Assembly (NCBI GenBank): GCA_031271295.1
Contig: JAISVZ010000035.1
Location: 42,491-106,490, forward strand
DNA: 64,000 nt
DNA from: Clostridiales bacterium
Lineage (GTDB): Bacteria; Bacillota; Clostridia; Lachnospirales; WQUN01
Reading direction: 5' to 3'
A model generated the notes under the pieces. It was not told the origin of the DNA. It did not search any database and saw only the letters and a list, made by a program, of their open reading frames with translations. The position numbers and the translations under genes were made by a program. Shown one piece after another: positions 42,938 to 50,741 of the stretch (its first letter is position 1; each line of letters starts with the position of its first letter).

Positions 42938-43512
42938 TCCGTAACCTCCTGCGGTATGCTATCCATATTATCCGAATGTTCTTCACCGCGTATTTTTTCA
43001 AGAGTATCGTAAAAGCCGGGAAGCTCGCTTAAATTCGTAAAACCGAAGTGCGCCAAAAACTTATCAGTTGTGCCGAATAGTATTGGCCTGCCGGGGGAAG
43101 CGTCGCGCCCCGTTTCGCAAACAAGCTCGTATTCAACCAGCTTGTTAACGGTATGTGTTGCGTCCACACCTCTTATCGCCTCAATGTCGGCTTTTGTAAC
43201 GGGCTGTTTGTACGCTATAATTGCCAGCGTTTCAAGCAACGGCGGGGTTAAATTTTTTTTCTGCGGCGCTCTGCCTATTTTCGCGACAAAACTAAAATAC
43301 GCAGGGTTTGTGCACATCTGATACGAACCGTTAATTTCTATAATTTTAAACCCTCTGTTTTCCGCGTTAATTTTTAAGGCAAGGCTTTTAATAAGCAGAT
43401 TCGCGGTTTCAGTATCCTGTTCAATAGCTGCCGCTATGTCCTTTACCGCAACAGACTCGCCGGAAACAAACAAAACGGCCTCTACCGCGGCGTACAATTC
43501 TTCTGTTTTCAT
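42934..43512 (-). CDS. scpB: ScpB, chromosome segregation and condensation protein B
   Basis: A 192-residue SMC-complex subunit made of two winged-helix domains. LYAAVEAVLFVSGESVAVKD opens the first, and LTPPLLETLAIIAYKQPVTKADIEAIRGVD is the conserved family core leading to the second, with LFGTTDKFLAHFGFTNLSEL near the end. It binds ScpA and bridges the SMC heads in chromosome compaction. The start codon shares one base with the scpA stop (TAATG). Confidence 0.96.
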   Translation of the reverse strand: MKTEELYAAVEAVLFVSGESVAVKDIAAAIEQDTETANLLIKSLALKINAENRGFKIIEINGSYQMCTNPAYFSFVAKIGRAPQKKNLTPPLLETLAIIAYKQPVTKADIEAIRGVDATHTVNKLVEYELVCETGRDASPGRPILFGTTDKFLAHFGFTNLSELPGFYDTLEKIRGEEHSDNMDSIPQEVTE

Positions 43513-44279
43513 TATATAAACCCCTTAATATCCGGTATTTCACAAAGCACTATATCCGCAAAATTACCACGCTGTTTGGCAGTAACAATGTTCATTTTAA
43601 TAAGCTCAAGCACGGCGCAAAATGTTACAACCGCTTCCTCCCGGCATGATGTTTCAAGTAAAATACGCGAAAAAAACAGTTTTCCGTTTTCCTTAAGCCT
43701 TTCCCTAAGCAGAGCGATTTTTTCGTCAACGGTAAACCTGTCCAAGTTTACCGTTCCGAAACCGCCGCGTATTTTGTCCTGCCTAAGCTCGCGCCGCCTC
43801 ATTACATCGTTAAACACGCGCCTTATTTCTTCAATTGTAACTCCCTGCAAAACCTCACCGGGCAGGGGCGTTCTTTGAACGTTTATAATTTCAAAGAATT
43901 CCGCGTCCGGCTTTTTAAACAGCATAATGCCCGTTTCGGCTTCCTTGTTTTTTAAAACACCGGCGATTTCCTTAAAGCGTTTGTATTCAAGGAGCATCTC
44001 GGTTAATTTCAGCCGCGGGTCTTCCTCCGTGCCGTCTTCGTTTTTTACCTTTGGAAGCAGCATTTCCGATTTTATCATCAAAAGAGTTGCCGCCATAAGC
44101 AAAAATGCGCTCATATCATCCATATCGCGGTTTTCGTAGGATTGCAAATATTCCATGTACTGATCAGTTAAGCTCGCTATCTTAATATCATAAATGTCCA
44201 TCTCGTTTTTTTCAATAAGATGAAAAAGCAGCTCGAACGGGCCTTCAAATACATCCAATTTAAAAATAATATCGGTCAT
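43512..44279 (-). CDS. scpA: ScpA, kleisin subunit of the SMC condensin complex
   Basis: A 255-residue kleisin. IIFKLDVFEGPFELLFHLIEKNEMDIYDI is the conserved N-terminal region that contacts the SMC neck, and the C-terminal winged helix (CREEAVVTFCAVLELIKM) binds the SMC head. The longer frame to 44420 is rejected because it runs through the aat gene; the start overlaps the aat 3' end by 20 bp. Coupled with scpB. Confidence 0.95.
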   Translation of the reverse strand: MTDIIFKLDVFEGPFELLFHLIEKNEMDIYDIKIASLTDQYMEYLQSYENRDMDDMSAFLLMAATLLMIKSEMLLPKVKNEDGTEEDPRLKLTEMLLEYKRFKEIAGVLKNKEAETGIMLFKKPDAEFFEIINVQRTPLPGEVLQGVTIEEIRRVFNDVMRRRELRQDKIRGGFGTVNLDRFTVDEKIALLRERLKENGKLFFSRILLETSCREEAVVTFCAVLELIKMNIVTAKQRGNFADIVLCEIPDIKGFI

Positions 44280-45027
44280 ATGTACCTCTGCCGCGTAAAA
44301 GCAGCTTTTTATATTCTTCCCACGATATATACCTGCCGCCCATTTTCTCCAAATGCTCGGTGTGAAACTGGCAATCCACAAAAACGAAACCCATAGAAGA
44401 GAGCACAGAACAAAGTTCAATAAGAGCTAACTTAGAGGCGTTTGGCACTAAGGAAAACATACTCTCGCCGAAAAAACACTTGCCTAAAACAACGCCGTAA
44501 AGCCCGCCCACGAGGGTTTCGGGATTACAGCCTGATTCGGATTTACCGTGAGTTTCGGGTTCGCCGCTTGGTTTGGGTTCGGTGCTCGGTTTGGGTTCGC
44601 AATTCGGCTCGGATTCGCTGCGCTGTTCGTACACTTCAACGCTTAACGCGTACCCCATGCGATGCAAAACGTTGTACGCCACTACCATTTCGTCTGTTAA
44701 CCAAGTGTTGTTTATTCGCAGCATACGGCAGTTATTGATTACACCGGCGAAATTACTGTTTATTTTAGTGTAAAGGGTGGTTTTTCGTATAAACTTTTTC
44801 ATGCTGCCGGAAATATTTATTTCGTTTGGGAAAATAACAAAACGTGGTTTTGGGCACCACCAAAGAATTTCCTGCCCCGGAGAGTACCACGGGAAAATTC
44901 CGTTCGCGTACGCGTTAATAAGCCGTGCGGGTTTTAAATCCCCGCCTACAGCTAAAAGCCCGTCATCTCTCGCCTCTTCCGGTTCGGGAAAAAGTATTGA
45001 ATAATCCATCAACTTATATACCGGCAT
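44260..45027 (-). CDS. aat: Leucyl/phenylalanyl-tRNA-protein transferase with an inserted Glu-Pro repeat
   Basis: A 255-residue enzyme that adds Leu or Phe to N-terminal Arg/Lys of proteins to create N-degrons for ClpS/ClpAP. FPEPEEARDDGLLAVGGDL, LINAYANGIFPWYSPG, ILWWCPKPRFVI, GGLYGVVLGKCFFGESMF and FVDCQFHTEHLEKMGG are all present. Between VEVYE and LVGGLYG, where homologues have only a few residues, about 37 residues rich in SEP/KPS/GEP repeats are inserted (residues 135-171). The insertion keeps frame and all family motifs remain. First gene of the aat-scpA-scpB-orf-murJ unit. Confidence 0.94.
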   Translation of the reverse strand: MPVYKLMDYSILFPEPEEARDDGLLAVGGDLKPARLINAYANGIFPWYSPGQEILWWCPKPRFVIFPNEINISGSMKKFIRKTTLYTKINSNFAGVINNCRMLRINNTWLTDEMVVAYNVLHRMGYALSVEVYEQRSESEPNCEPKPSTEPKPSGEPETHGKSESGCNPETLVGGLYGVVLGKCFFGESMFSLVPNASKLALIELCSVLSSMGFVFVDCQFHTEHLEKMGGRYISWEEYKKLLLRGRGTYDRYYF

Positions 45028-45051
45028 TTAATCAGCCTCGCAACATTTTTT

Positions 45052-45088
45052 AAAAAAGCACATCCGCGATTTCCGCCCGCAAATGTGC
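45052..45088 (-). terminator. Terminator-like hairpin in the aat leader (possible attenuator)
   Basis: On the minus strand GCACATTTGCG pairs with CGCGGATGTGC (two wobble pairs) and is followed by TTTTTT. It lies between the aat promoter and the aat start, 25 bp before the ATG, with no gene between it and the promoter. Transcription would stop before aat unless the hairpin is prevented, so an attenuation mechanism is possible. Confidence 0.55.
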
Positions 45089-45164
45089 CTAACTTCTTCC
45101 GTATGCAGTTTGAAGGGTAAATATTTAAAACCGCAGGTTTTGCATATGGGCGAAAGCTTGATTT

Positions 45165-45193
45165 ATAGTAGCATATGAAGTTTTTTAAGTCAA
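45165..45193 (-). promoter_or_regulatory. Promoter of the aat-scpAB-murJ unit
   Basis: On the minus strand TTGACT (45193-45188), a 17-bp spacer and TACTAT (45170-45165). Predicted leader of about 130 nt contains AAAACC-TGC-GGTTTT near 45136-45150 and then the terminator-like hairpin. Confidence 0.6.
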
Positions 45194-45230
45194 CGACAGT
45201 TAAAACGCGGGCATAGAGTTCACGTATTCC

Positions 45231-45262
45231 AAAAAAAGCGGATACTGCATGAGTATCCGCTT
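45231..45262 (-). terminator. Terminator after the FtsW-like gene
   Basis: AAGCGGATACT (45236-45246) and AGTATCCGCTT (45252-45262) form an 11-bp stem with loop GCATG. On the minus strand it is followed by a run of T. It closes the padR-ftsW-like operon. Confidence 0.92.
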
Positions 45263-45313
45263 CAATAAACTTAAACGATATTTCATTTTCGCGCAGGGTT
45301 TCCGGCTTTATTA

Positions 45314-46681
45314 TCAGTTGTCCGTTCTCATATTTGCAAAACCCGGCGCGCTATCAGATGCGCCCTTAGGTGCAAGGTTATTTGTGCGCCAAACCGATAA
45401 AATTATACCTACAAACGCCATACAGCTTACATACCCCACGCCTCCGAATGAAATAAACGGAAAATAAGAGCTTGCAAACGGAAGCAGATTAAAGTTCATC
45501 ATTATTCCGGTTACGAATTGAACCGCCAAAACCGTACACGCAGACAGCGAAAGGTAAAAGCCGTAATTATTCTTTACCTTACCCGCAACAAAAAACATTC
45601 TTATAATATACGCGGCAATAATTATAATAAGAATAATCCCGGCTGCGCGACCAAGAGTTACAAATACATTCACAAGCGCGAAATCGGTTGCAAGATCCGG
45701 TAAAGTTTGGCTTGCGTCATAGCCGTTTATTCTTGCCTGCGCAGTGCCGATTACCTCCGATGCGTTAAGCCATCTGTCAGCCATAACCACCTGATACCCG
45801 TGCCCCATAGGGTCGCTCTTCCCTCTGCTTAGAAAAACAGACAGCCTTTCAACTCTGTACGCGTATTGAGGGGTAAATACAAAACCCAAAGATACAAATG
45901 AACTTAGGGCTATCCCCGCCGCCAAAATAGCGGCCTGGCGTTTTCTACCACCGCCGAAATGATTTTTAGCAACGGCTGTAATAATAAGCGCTACGCACAC
46001 AACGGCTAAAACAGCGGCAAGCGAAAGCCAATCAAAGGCGATTAAACATATCGGCACAAGGGCAAGCAAGGATAACTTAAGCATAGCCGGCGTACCTTTG
46101 CCGCGCGCTTTTTCAATAAACCCCGCATAAGAAATAATAAAGAGCACAATAACAAAATACATTGAAAACCCCAAACCGCCTAAGAGTAAAAACCGCCTTG
46201 CGCCGTTCATCCGATAGCCGAATATTTGAAATATTATTAGGAAACAAAGAGTTATCAGATAAATATGCCATGTGTACTTTTTAAGTTTGGTGTAGTCAAA
46301 AAAGTACATCGCAAGCAAAACCGCAATACCGAGCGCTGAGGAAAATAAATAACTTTCAAAATTTAACTGCGGATTTTCAAAGCCCCGGCTTACATACATC
46401 ACCAAAACGCCCATTAAAGCTATGGCTGCGGTGAGCGCAACAATAGACCATTCCGTTTGCGGCTTATGCTGCTTGTTAAGGCGTTTGCCAATTTCCCCGC
46501 AATCCCCCATTGCGTTTATTGCCATATCAAGCGCCGCTTCCTCGCTTCCGGCATCATCTGTAAACTTTTCTTTCATTTCATCAATATGTATTTCAAGCTC
46601 CGCGCGGATTTCTTCGTGCGCACTTTTGTATTTGATGTGAGAACATACCGAATTTAAAAATTGATTCACCTTTTCACGCAA
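45314..46681 (-). CDS. FtsW/RodA/SpoVE-family protein with an N-terminal prefix (HAAS-like) domain
   Basis: A 455-residue membrane protein. Residues 1-80 (MREKVNQFLNSVCSHIKYKS ... AALDMAINAMGDCGEIGKRLN) form the soluble helical domain found in front of permeases and HAAS/DUF1700-type proteins that are controlled by PadR regulators. About ten helices follow with weak but clear SEDS features, including GARRFLLLGG, the loop GHGYQVVMADRW and LPDLATDFALVNVFVTLG, where the Asp of TDF aligns with the catalytic Asp of RodA. It may be an accessory glycan polymerase. The start overlaps the padR stop by 8 bp. No cognate penicillin-binding protein is adjacent. Confidence 0.8.
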   Translation of the reverse strand: MREKVNQFLNSVCSHIKYKSAHEEIRAELEIHIDEMKEKFTDDAGSEEAALDMAINAMGDCGEIGKRLNKQHKPQTEWSIVALTAAIALMGVLVMYVSRGFENPQLNFESYLFSSALGIAVLLAMYFFDYTKLKKYTWHIYLITLCFLIIFQIFGYRMNGARRFLLLGGLGFSMYFVIVLFIISYAGFIEKARGKGTPAMLKLSLLALVPICLIAFDWLSLAAVLAVVCVALIITAVAKNHFGGGRKRQAAILAAGIALSSFVSLGFVFTPQYAYRVERLSVFLSRGKSDPMGHGYQVVMADRWLNASEVIGTAQARINGYDASQTLPDLATDFALVNVFVTLGRAAGIILIIIIAAYIIRMFFVAGKVKNNYGFYLSLSACTVLAVQFVTGIMMNFNLLPFASSYFPFISFGGVGYVSCMAFVGIILSVWRTNNLAPKGASDSAPGFANMRTDN

Positions 46682-47012
46682 AGAAAACGCCCCCTATCAC
46701 AGAATTAACGGATTTTGTGTATATTAGCCACTCCGCTTTTTTTTGATTCAAAAGTTTTTTGCCTCCGGGAGTTAATTTGTAATACTTTCTGCGTTTGCCG
46801 TTTTCGGCGTCAAGCCAATAAGACTCAACGGCGTTTTCGTTTTCAAGCCCATGCAGCATGGGGTATAAGGTTCCTTCCTTTAAATCAAATACGTTCTCGG
46901 ATTTTTCTTTAAGCGAGAGCGAAATTTGATATCCGTACATATCTTCGTTTTCTAAAAGCGAAAGGATAAGAATAGACGTTGAGCCCTTCATAAGTTCCCT
47001 GTTTATTTTCAT
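46674..47012 (-). CDS. PadR-family transcriptional repressor
   Basis: A 112-residue winged-helix regulator. ELMKGSTSILILSLLENEDMYGYQI and FDLKEGTLYPMLHGLENENAVESYW are the PadR signature, followed by RRKYYKLTPGGKKLL. GTAGGAGGGT precedes the ATG. It is the first gene of a two-gene operon with the prefix-domain FtsW-like gene, and a 19-bp palindrome sits over the predicted transcription start, so it probably represses its own operon until a signal relieves it. PadR plus a HAAS-domain membrane protein is a known pairing. Confidence 0.92.
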   Translation of the reverse strand: MKINRELMKGSTSILILSLLENEDMYGYQISLSLKEKSENVFDLKEGTLYPMLHGLENENAVESYWLDAENGKRRKYYKLTPGGKKLLNQKKAEWLIYTKSVNSVIGGVFFA

Positions 47013-47072
47013 AAGACCCTCCTACAATACAAAATTTACAGCCCGCAAGGCAAGCTCCATACTAATTCTACT

Positions 47073-47121
47073 TACATAGAAATTCTATGTATATAATATA
47101 TTTTTTCTATTTTCCCGTCAA
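47073..47121 (-). promoter_or_regulatory. padR operon promoter with overlapping 19-bp palindromic operator
   Basis: On the minus strand TTGACG (47121-47116), 17 bp, TATTAT (47098-47093). TACATAGAA-A-TTCTATGTA at 47073-47091 is a perfect 9+1+9 palindrome immediately downstream of the -10 box, covering the predicted start. The ACAT...ATGT ends match what is known of PadR operators. Confidence 0.75.
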
Positions 47122-47147
47122 GAGAGTTTCAGAAAAAATTTTCGGCC

Positions 47148-47175
47148 GAATGATGACATTTTTTTGTCATCATTC
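47148..47175. repeat. Perfect inverted repeat identical in its arms to the one at 2691
   Basis: GAATGATGACA, 6 T, TGTCATCATTC. The 11-bp arms are the same as the inner arms at 2692-2719, while loop and flanks differ. It sits upstream of the padR promoter. A separate 13-bp palindrome TGTCACAGTGACA follows near 47273-47285. The rest of 47176-47337 holds nothing recognised. Confidence 0.8.
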
Positions 47176-47337
47176 AAAAAATAAAACGCCACTTTATTCT
47201 TCTAAGCCGGAAAAAACGGTTATAAAAATATTTAACCTTGCGGCATGAACGCAAGATGGCGTAAACTTTGTTTGTCACAGTGACACGGCGAAAATTCGGA
47301 CGCGAAATTTTCAAATAACTTTAAAGGGGTAATTTAA

Positions 47338-48375
47338 ATGAAAGAACAAAAAAGCAAACTTACCGAATGGGTAATAAACAAAATTAAAAACGAGTACGCG
47401 GATGATGTTGCGCTGCTTGTTGCGGTTGAAGGGGTATCGGTAAACGGCGACGGACACGGGCAGCCGTTTGATTACTTTGTGCCGGCAACCGAACGCGGCA
47501 ACGAACTGTCACAAACCTTTATTATTGACGGCGTAGGAAACGATTTATACCCGCGTTCGTGGGAAAGAACGCGGCGCACTGCGGATTTGGAAGATTTGGC
47601 GACATTGTGCTTGGGAAACGCAAAAATTTTATACAGCCGCTCAAAAGAGGACGAGGAAAAGTTTGAAAAACTGCGGGAGAGGCTTTTTGAAAACTTGGCG
47701 AACGGCGGGTTTGTTTATAAAAAAGCTCTTGAAAACCTTGATGTTGCAATGGATTTGTACAAAACAATGATGTTTGAGGATAGGGATTATAAGGTTCGCG
47801 CCTTGACGGGTTTTATTTTCCACTACCTATCGGTAGCCGTCGCTTTTTTAAACGGTACTTATTTAATAAGTCATCATGGATTAATTCCCGAAATTACAAA
47901 CCTGAAAAATTTGCCCGAACATTTTGCCGAATACTATAAAGCGGTTCTTGCGGCTTCGTCAACCGGAGAGCTTAAAAGCTTGGCTCATTTGCTTATTTCA
48001 TCGGCGCGGCAGTTTATAGCAAAGTATAAACCGGCGGAAAGCGGCGAAAAACCAATTCCGGATTTCACGTATTTGGCGGATTGGTATCAGGAGCTTCGCA
48101 CAACATGGAACAGAATATATTACCACTGCAAAACTCAAAACGCCGACGCCGCCTTTGACGACGCCTGCAACCTGCAAAACGAACTTGCCATTGTAAGCGA
48201 AGAATTTTCTTTGGGGGAAATGAATTTGCTTGGCTGTTTCGATTCTTCCGATTTAAAACCGTTAGCGCAAAGGGCGGAAAAATTGGAGAATGAAATTACA
48301 GCGGCAATAGAAAAGCACGGCGTTACAATAAGGCGCTATAATTCGCTGGAGGAATTTTTGGCAAAAAACCCGTAA
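47338..48375 (+). CDS. Hypothetical protein, weak nucleotidyltransferase-like N-terminus
   Basis: A 345-residue soluble protein. AAAGGGGTAATTTAA precedes the ATG. DDVALLVAVEGVSVNGDGHG followed by FDYFVPATERG and ADLEDLATLCLGNAKILYSRS recalls the layout of nucleotidyltransferase proteins with an altered G-S...D-x-D site, but the usual GS motif is not intact, so enzyme activity is doubtful. The rest is helical with an acidic, amphipathic C-terminus. The CD3324-family gene follows 38 bp later. I do not know a function. Confidence 0.65.
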   Translation: MKEQKSKLTEWVINKIKNEYADDVALLVAVEGVSVNGDGHGQPFDYFVPATERGNELSQTFIIDGVGNDLYPRSWERTRRTADLEDLATLCLGNAKILYSRSKEDEEKFEKLRERLFENLANGGFVYKKALENLDVAMDLYKTMMFEDRDYKVRALTGFIFHYLSVAVAFLNGTYLISHHGLIPEITNLKNLPEHFAEYYKAVLAASSTGELKSLAHLLISSARQFIAKYKPAESGEKPIPDFTYLADWYQELRTTWNRIYYHCKTQNADAAFDDACNLQNELAIVSEEFSLGEMNLLGCFDSSDLKPLAQRAEKLENEITAAIEKHGVTIRRYNSLEEFLAKNP

Positions 48376-48413
48376 AATGCGCTTAGCGAACATGTACGAG
48401 AAAGGAGGAGCGT

Positions 48414-48674
48414 ATGAAATACCGGAACGCTTCGGAAGTTTTGCCGGACGATTTGTTAAAGGAACTGCAAAAATACGCGCCGGGGGAAATCTTATACGTT
48501 CCTTCCGGAAACCTCAGAAAAAAATGGGGAGCGGATACAGGAGCACGGCGGTTTTACGAAGAGCGCAACGAAGAAATACGGCGCAAATTTTTTGTAATGA
48601 AGGTTAAGATAGATACCTTGTGCGAAGAATATTCCCTTTCGGATGAAACTGTTAAAAAAATTCTTTACCGATAG
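48414..48674 (+). CDS. CD3324-family small DNA-binding-like protein
   Basis: An 86-residue protein (MKYRNASEVLPDDLLKELQKY ... GEILYVPSG ... KWGADTGARRFYEERNEEIRRKF). The C-terminal IDTLCEEYSLSDETVKKILY is a helix-turn-helix of the Mor/phage-regulator type. It matches the widespread clostridial CD3324 family. GAAAGGAGGAGCGT precedes the ATG. It is probably cotranscribed with the preceding hypothetical gene. Regulatory role is inferred from the fold. Confidence 0.88.
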   Translation: MKYRNASEVLPDDLLKELQKYAPGEILYVPSGNLRKKWGADTGARRFYEERNEEIRRKFFVMKVKIDTLCEEYSLSDETVKKILYR

Positions 48675-48706
48675 GACGATAGAATAGGATGCTAAAAAAA
48701 TTCCGC

Positions 48707-48735
48707 TTGCAAATAAAAGCAATGAGTGTTATAAT
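48707..48735 (+). promoter_or_regulatory. Promoter of the rimP-nusA-infB operon
   Basis: TTGCAA at 48707-48712 and TATAAT at 48730-48735 with a 17-bp spacer. It starts the leader that carries the next hairpin. Confidence 0.75.
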
Positions 48736-48758
48736 TTCATATTATGCAATGTGAAACT

Positions 48759-48781
48759 AAGAGTGGGCGAAGCCCACTCTT
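48759..48781 (+). promoter_or_regulatory. Leader hairpin upstream of rimP
   Basis: AAGAGTGGGC, loop GAA, GCCCACTCTT is a perfect 10-bp stem with a short loop, followed by ATGTTTTGT. Similar strong hairpins occur in rimP leaders of other Firmicutes. It could be a partial terminator used by NusA for autocontrol or an RNA-stability element. Confidence 0.65.
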
Positions 48782-48821
48782 ATGTTTTGTGTAATAATTT
48801 ATATAATAAGGCGGGTTTGGT

Positions 48822-49121
48822 TTGAAAAACAGTGAGATTATTTTAAAAACGGAAAGTCTATTAACACCTCTTTTGGCAAATACGGATATTGAAATTTACG
48901 ATATCGAATTTGTTAAGGAAGGGCCTAACCGAATTCTCCGGCTGTATATTGATAAAGAGGAAGGAATAGGCATAAACGATTGCGAACTTGTAAGCCGCAT
49001 CGCCGAAAAGGTTTTGGATAAAGAGGATTTTATAAAATCCGCGTATGTTCTTGAGGTAAGTTCGCCCGGCATAGACAGACGCCCTAAAAGGGAGAACCTT
49101 GATAAATTGAAGGAGGAATAA
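48822..49121 (+). CDS. rimP: Truncated RimP (ribosome maturation factor), N-terminal domain only
   Basis: A 99-residue protein from a TTG start behind [29 protein letters not shown] and [21 protein letters not shown], then [17 protein letters not shown], match the RimP N-terminal domain that helps 30S assembly. RimP is normally about 150 residues, with a C-terminal SH3-like domain after SSPG-x-DRP. Here the frame ends 19 residues after SSPG, 6 bp before nusA, and no frameshifted remainder is seen. Loss of the C-terminal domain is unusual and may alter or abolish function. The stop region doubles as the nusA ribosome binding site (AAGGAGGAATAA). Confidence 0.85.
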   Translation: MKNSEIILKTESLLTPLLANTDIEIYDIEFVKEGPNRILRLYIDKEEGIGINDCELVSRIAEKVLDKEDFIKSAYVLEVSSPGIDRRPKRENLDKLKEE

Positions 49122-49127
49122 ATCAAA

Positions 49128-50453
49128 ATGGCTGTAAGAAAGAGTGAAAAACAGACCGTTAACACAGGCGCGGAACTGATAGAGGCGCTCAACCAAATCG
49201 CGAAGGAAAAAGGGATAGACCGCGAACTTGTATTTGAAACTATAGAAGCGTCCTTGGTATCCGCTTGCAGGAAAAACTTTGGAACGTCGCAGAACATAAA
49301 AGTTATTATGAACAGGGAAAACGGAGAGGTAAACGTATACGCGCAAAAAACTATAGCTGAAACCGTTACGGACAGCTTTTTGGAAATGACACTTGAACAG
49401 GCGCGTGAAATAAACCCCGCGTACAATTTGGGCGATGTGGTGGATTTTATAGTAACACCGAAAAACTTCGGCAGAATAGCCGCTATGGCCGCAAAACAGG
49501 TGGTTGTGCAAAAATTTAAAGAAGCGGAGCGAAACAACCTGTTTAACGAATTTATAACCAAGGAGCGCGAGGTTGTAACAGGCATAATACAGCGCAAGGA
49601 TAAAAAGAATTACATTTTAACCCTCGGCAAGGCGGACGCGCTGTTGCTCCCGTCGGAACAGGTGCCGGGCGAGGAATTTGTGTTCGGAACAAGAATTAAA
49701 GTATATGTAACCGAGGTTAAGCAAACCACAAAAGGCCCGCAAATAAATGTTTCCCGCACCCACCCGGAACTTGTTAAAAGGCTTTTTGAGCAGGAAGTGC
49801 CGGAAGTTCACGACGGCACGGTTGAAATAAAATCCATATCCCGCGAGGCGGGTTCGCGCACAAAAATTTCGGTATTATCCAAACGCGAAGGGGTAGACCC
49901 CGTTGGAGCGTGCGTTGGGCCGGGCGGGCAAAGAGTAAATATTATTGTTGCGGAGCTTCGGGGGGAAAAAATAGATATTATAAAATACAACCCGGACGCG
50001 CACGAATATATAGCGGCGGCTCTTGCGCCAAGCAAGGTTGTAACCGTAATTACAAACGAAAACGATATGACGGCAAAGGTTGTTGTGCCGGACCATCAGC
50101 TATCGCTTGCCATTGGTAAGGAAGGGCAGAATGTGCGCCTTGCGGCAAGGCTAACCGGCTGGAGGATAGACATTAAAAACGAAACAAGCGCCAAAAATTC
50201 GGGTTTTCTTAACATATATGAAGACGAGGATGCCGAAGAGGAAGAATATGATAACGCCGATTATGAAGAATTTTACGGCGACGGCGAAAATGTAGAAGAC
50301 GGCACAGGCGAAAACGCCGGCTACGAAGAATTTTACGGCGACGGCGAAAATGAAGAAGACGGCACGGGTGATAACGCCGGCTACGAAGAATTTTACGGCG
50401 GCGGCGAAAATGAATACGATGAAATATACGGCGAGGAAACCGAAAGCGAATAG
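49128..50453 (+). CDS. nusA: NusA transcription elongation/antitermination factor with acidic repeat tail
   Basis: A 441-residue protein. The N-terminal RNA-polymerase-binding domain (ELIEALNQIAKEKGIDRELV), the S1 domain (VTGIIQRKDKKNYILTLGKAD) and two KH domains (VDPVGACVGPGGQRVNIIV, and LAIGKEGQNVRLAARLTGWRID) are in normal order. About 65 extra residues at the C-terminus (roughly 377-441) are made of a 20-residue acidic unit, (G/D)YEEFYGDGENEEDG and variants, repeated three times. It controls pausing, termination and antitermination, and this operon often includes its own regulation. Tail length is likely variable. Confidence 0.95.
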   Translation: MAVRKSEKQTVNTGAELIEALNQIAKEKGIDRELVFETIEASLVSACRKNFGTSQNIKVIMNRENGEVNVYAQKTIAETVTDSFLEMTLEQAREINPAYNLGDVVDFIVTPKNFGRIAAMAAKQVVVQKFKEAERNNLFNEFITKEREVVTGIIQRKDKKNYILTLGKADALLLPSEQVPGEEFVFGTRIKVYVTEVKQTTKGPQINVSRTHPELVKRLFEQEVPEVHDGTVEIKSISREAGSRTKISVLSKREGVDPVGACVGPGGQRVNIIVAELRGEKIDIIKYNPDAHEYIAAALAPSKVVTVITNENDMTAKVVVPDHQLSLAIGKEGQNVRLAARLTGWRIDIKNETSAKNSGFLNIYEDEDAEEEEYDNADYEEFYGDGENVEDGTGENAGYEEFYGDGENEEDGTGDNAGYEEFYGGGENEYDEIYGEETESE

Positions 50454-50468
50454 TTTAGGGGTTGCATT

Positions 50469-50741
50469 ATGAAAAAAAGAAAAATACCGTTAAGAAAATG
50501 CACCGGATGCCAAGAGATGAAAGAAAAAAAACAGCTAATACGTGTTGTTAAAAGTGAAAACGAAGGGTTTTCGCTGGATTTTACGGGTAAGAAATCCGGA
50601 CGCGGCGCATATGTATGCCCCGATGTTTCGTGCCTTGAAAAAGCGCGAAAGCAAAAGGGTCTTGAAAGGTCGTTCGAATGCGCTGTGCCGCCGGAAATAT
50701 ACGACATGTTAAGAGATGAGCTAATAAAAAATGGATGCTAA
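50469..50741 (+). CDS. rnpM: RnpM (YlxR), RNase P modulator
   Basis: A 90-residue basic protein with the YlxR signature PLRKCTGCQEMKEKKQLIRVV and KSGRGAYVCPDVSCLEKARK. The conserved basic loop binds RNase P RNA, and YlxR modulates RNase P in Firmicutes. It overlaps the next gene by 11 bp. Standard place between nusA and infB. Confidence 0.93.
   Translation: MKKRKIPLRKCTGCQEMKEKKQLIRVVKSENEGFSLDFTGKKSGRGAYVCPDVSCLEKARKQKGLERSFECAVPPEIYDMLRDELIKNGC

Noticed and set aside
48861..49597. Long minus-strand ORFs across rimP and nusA
   Set aside because: They are antisense shadows of strongly supported translation genes and have no motif or start signal.
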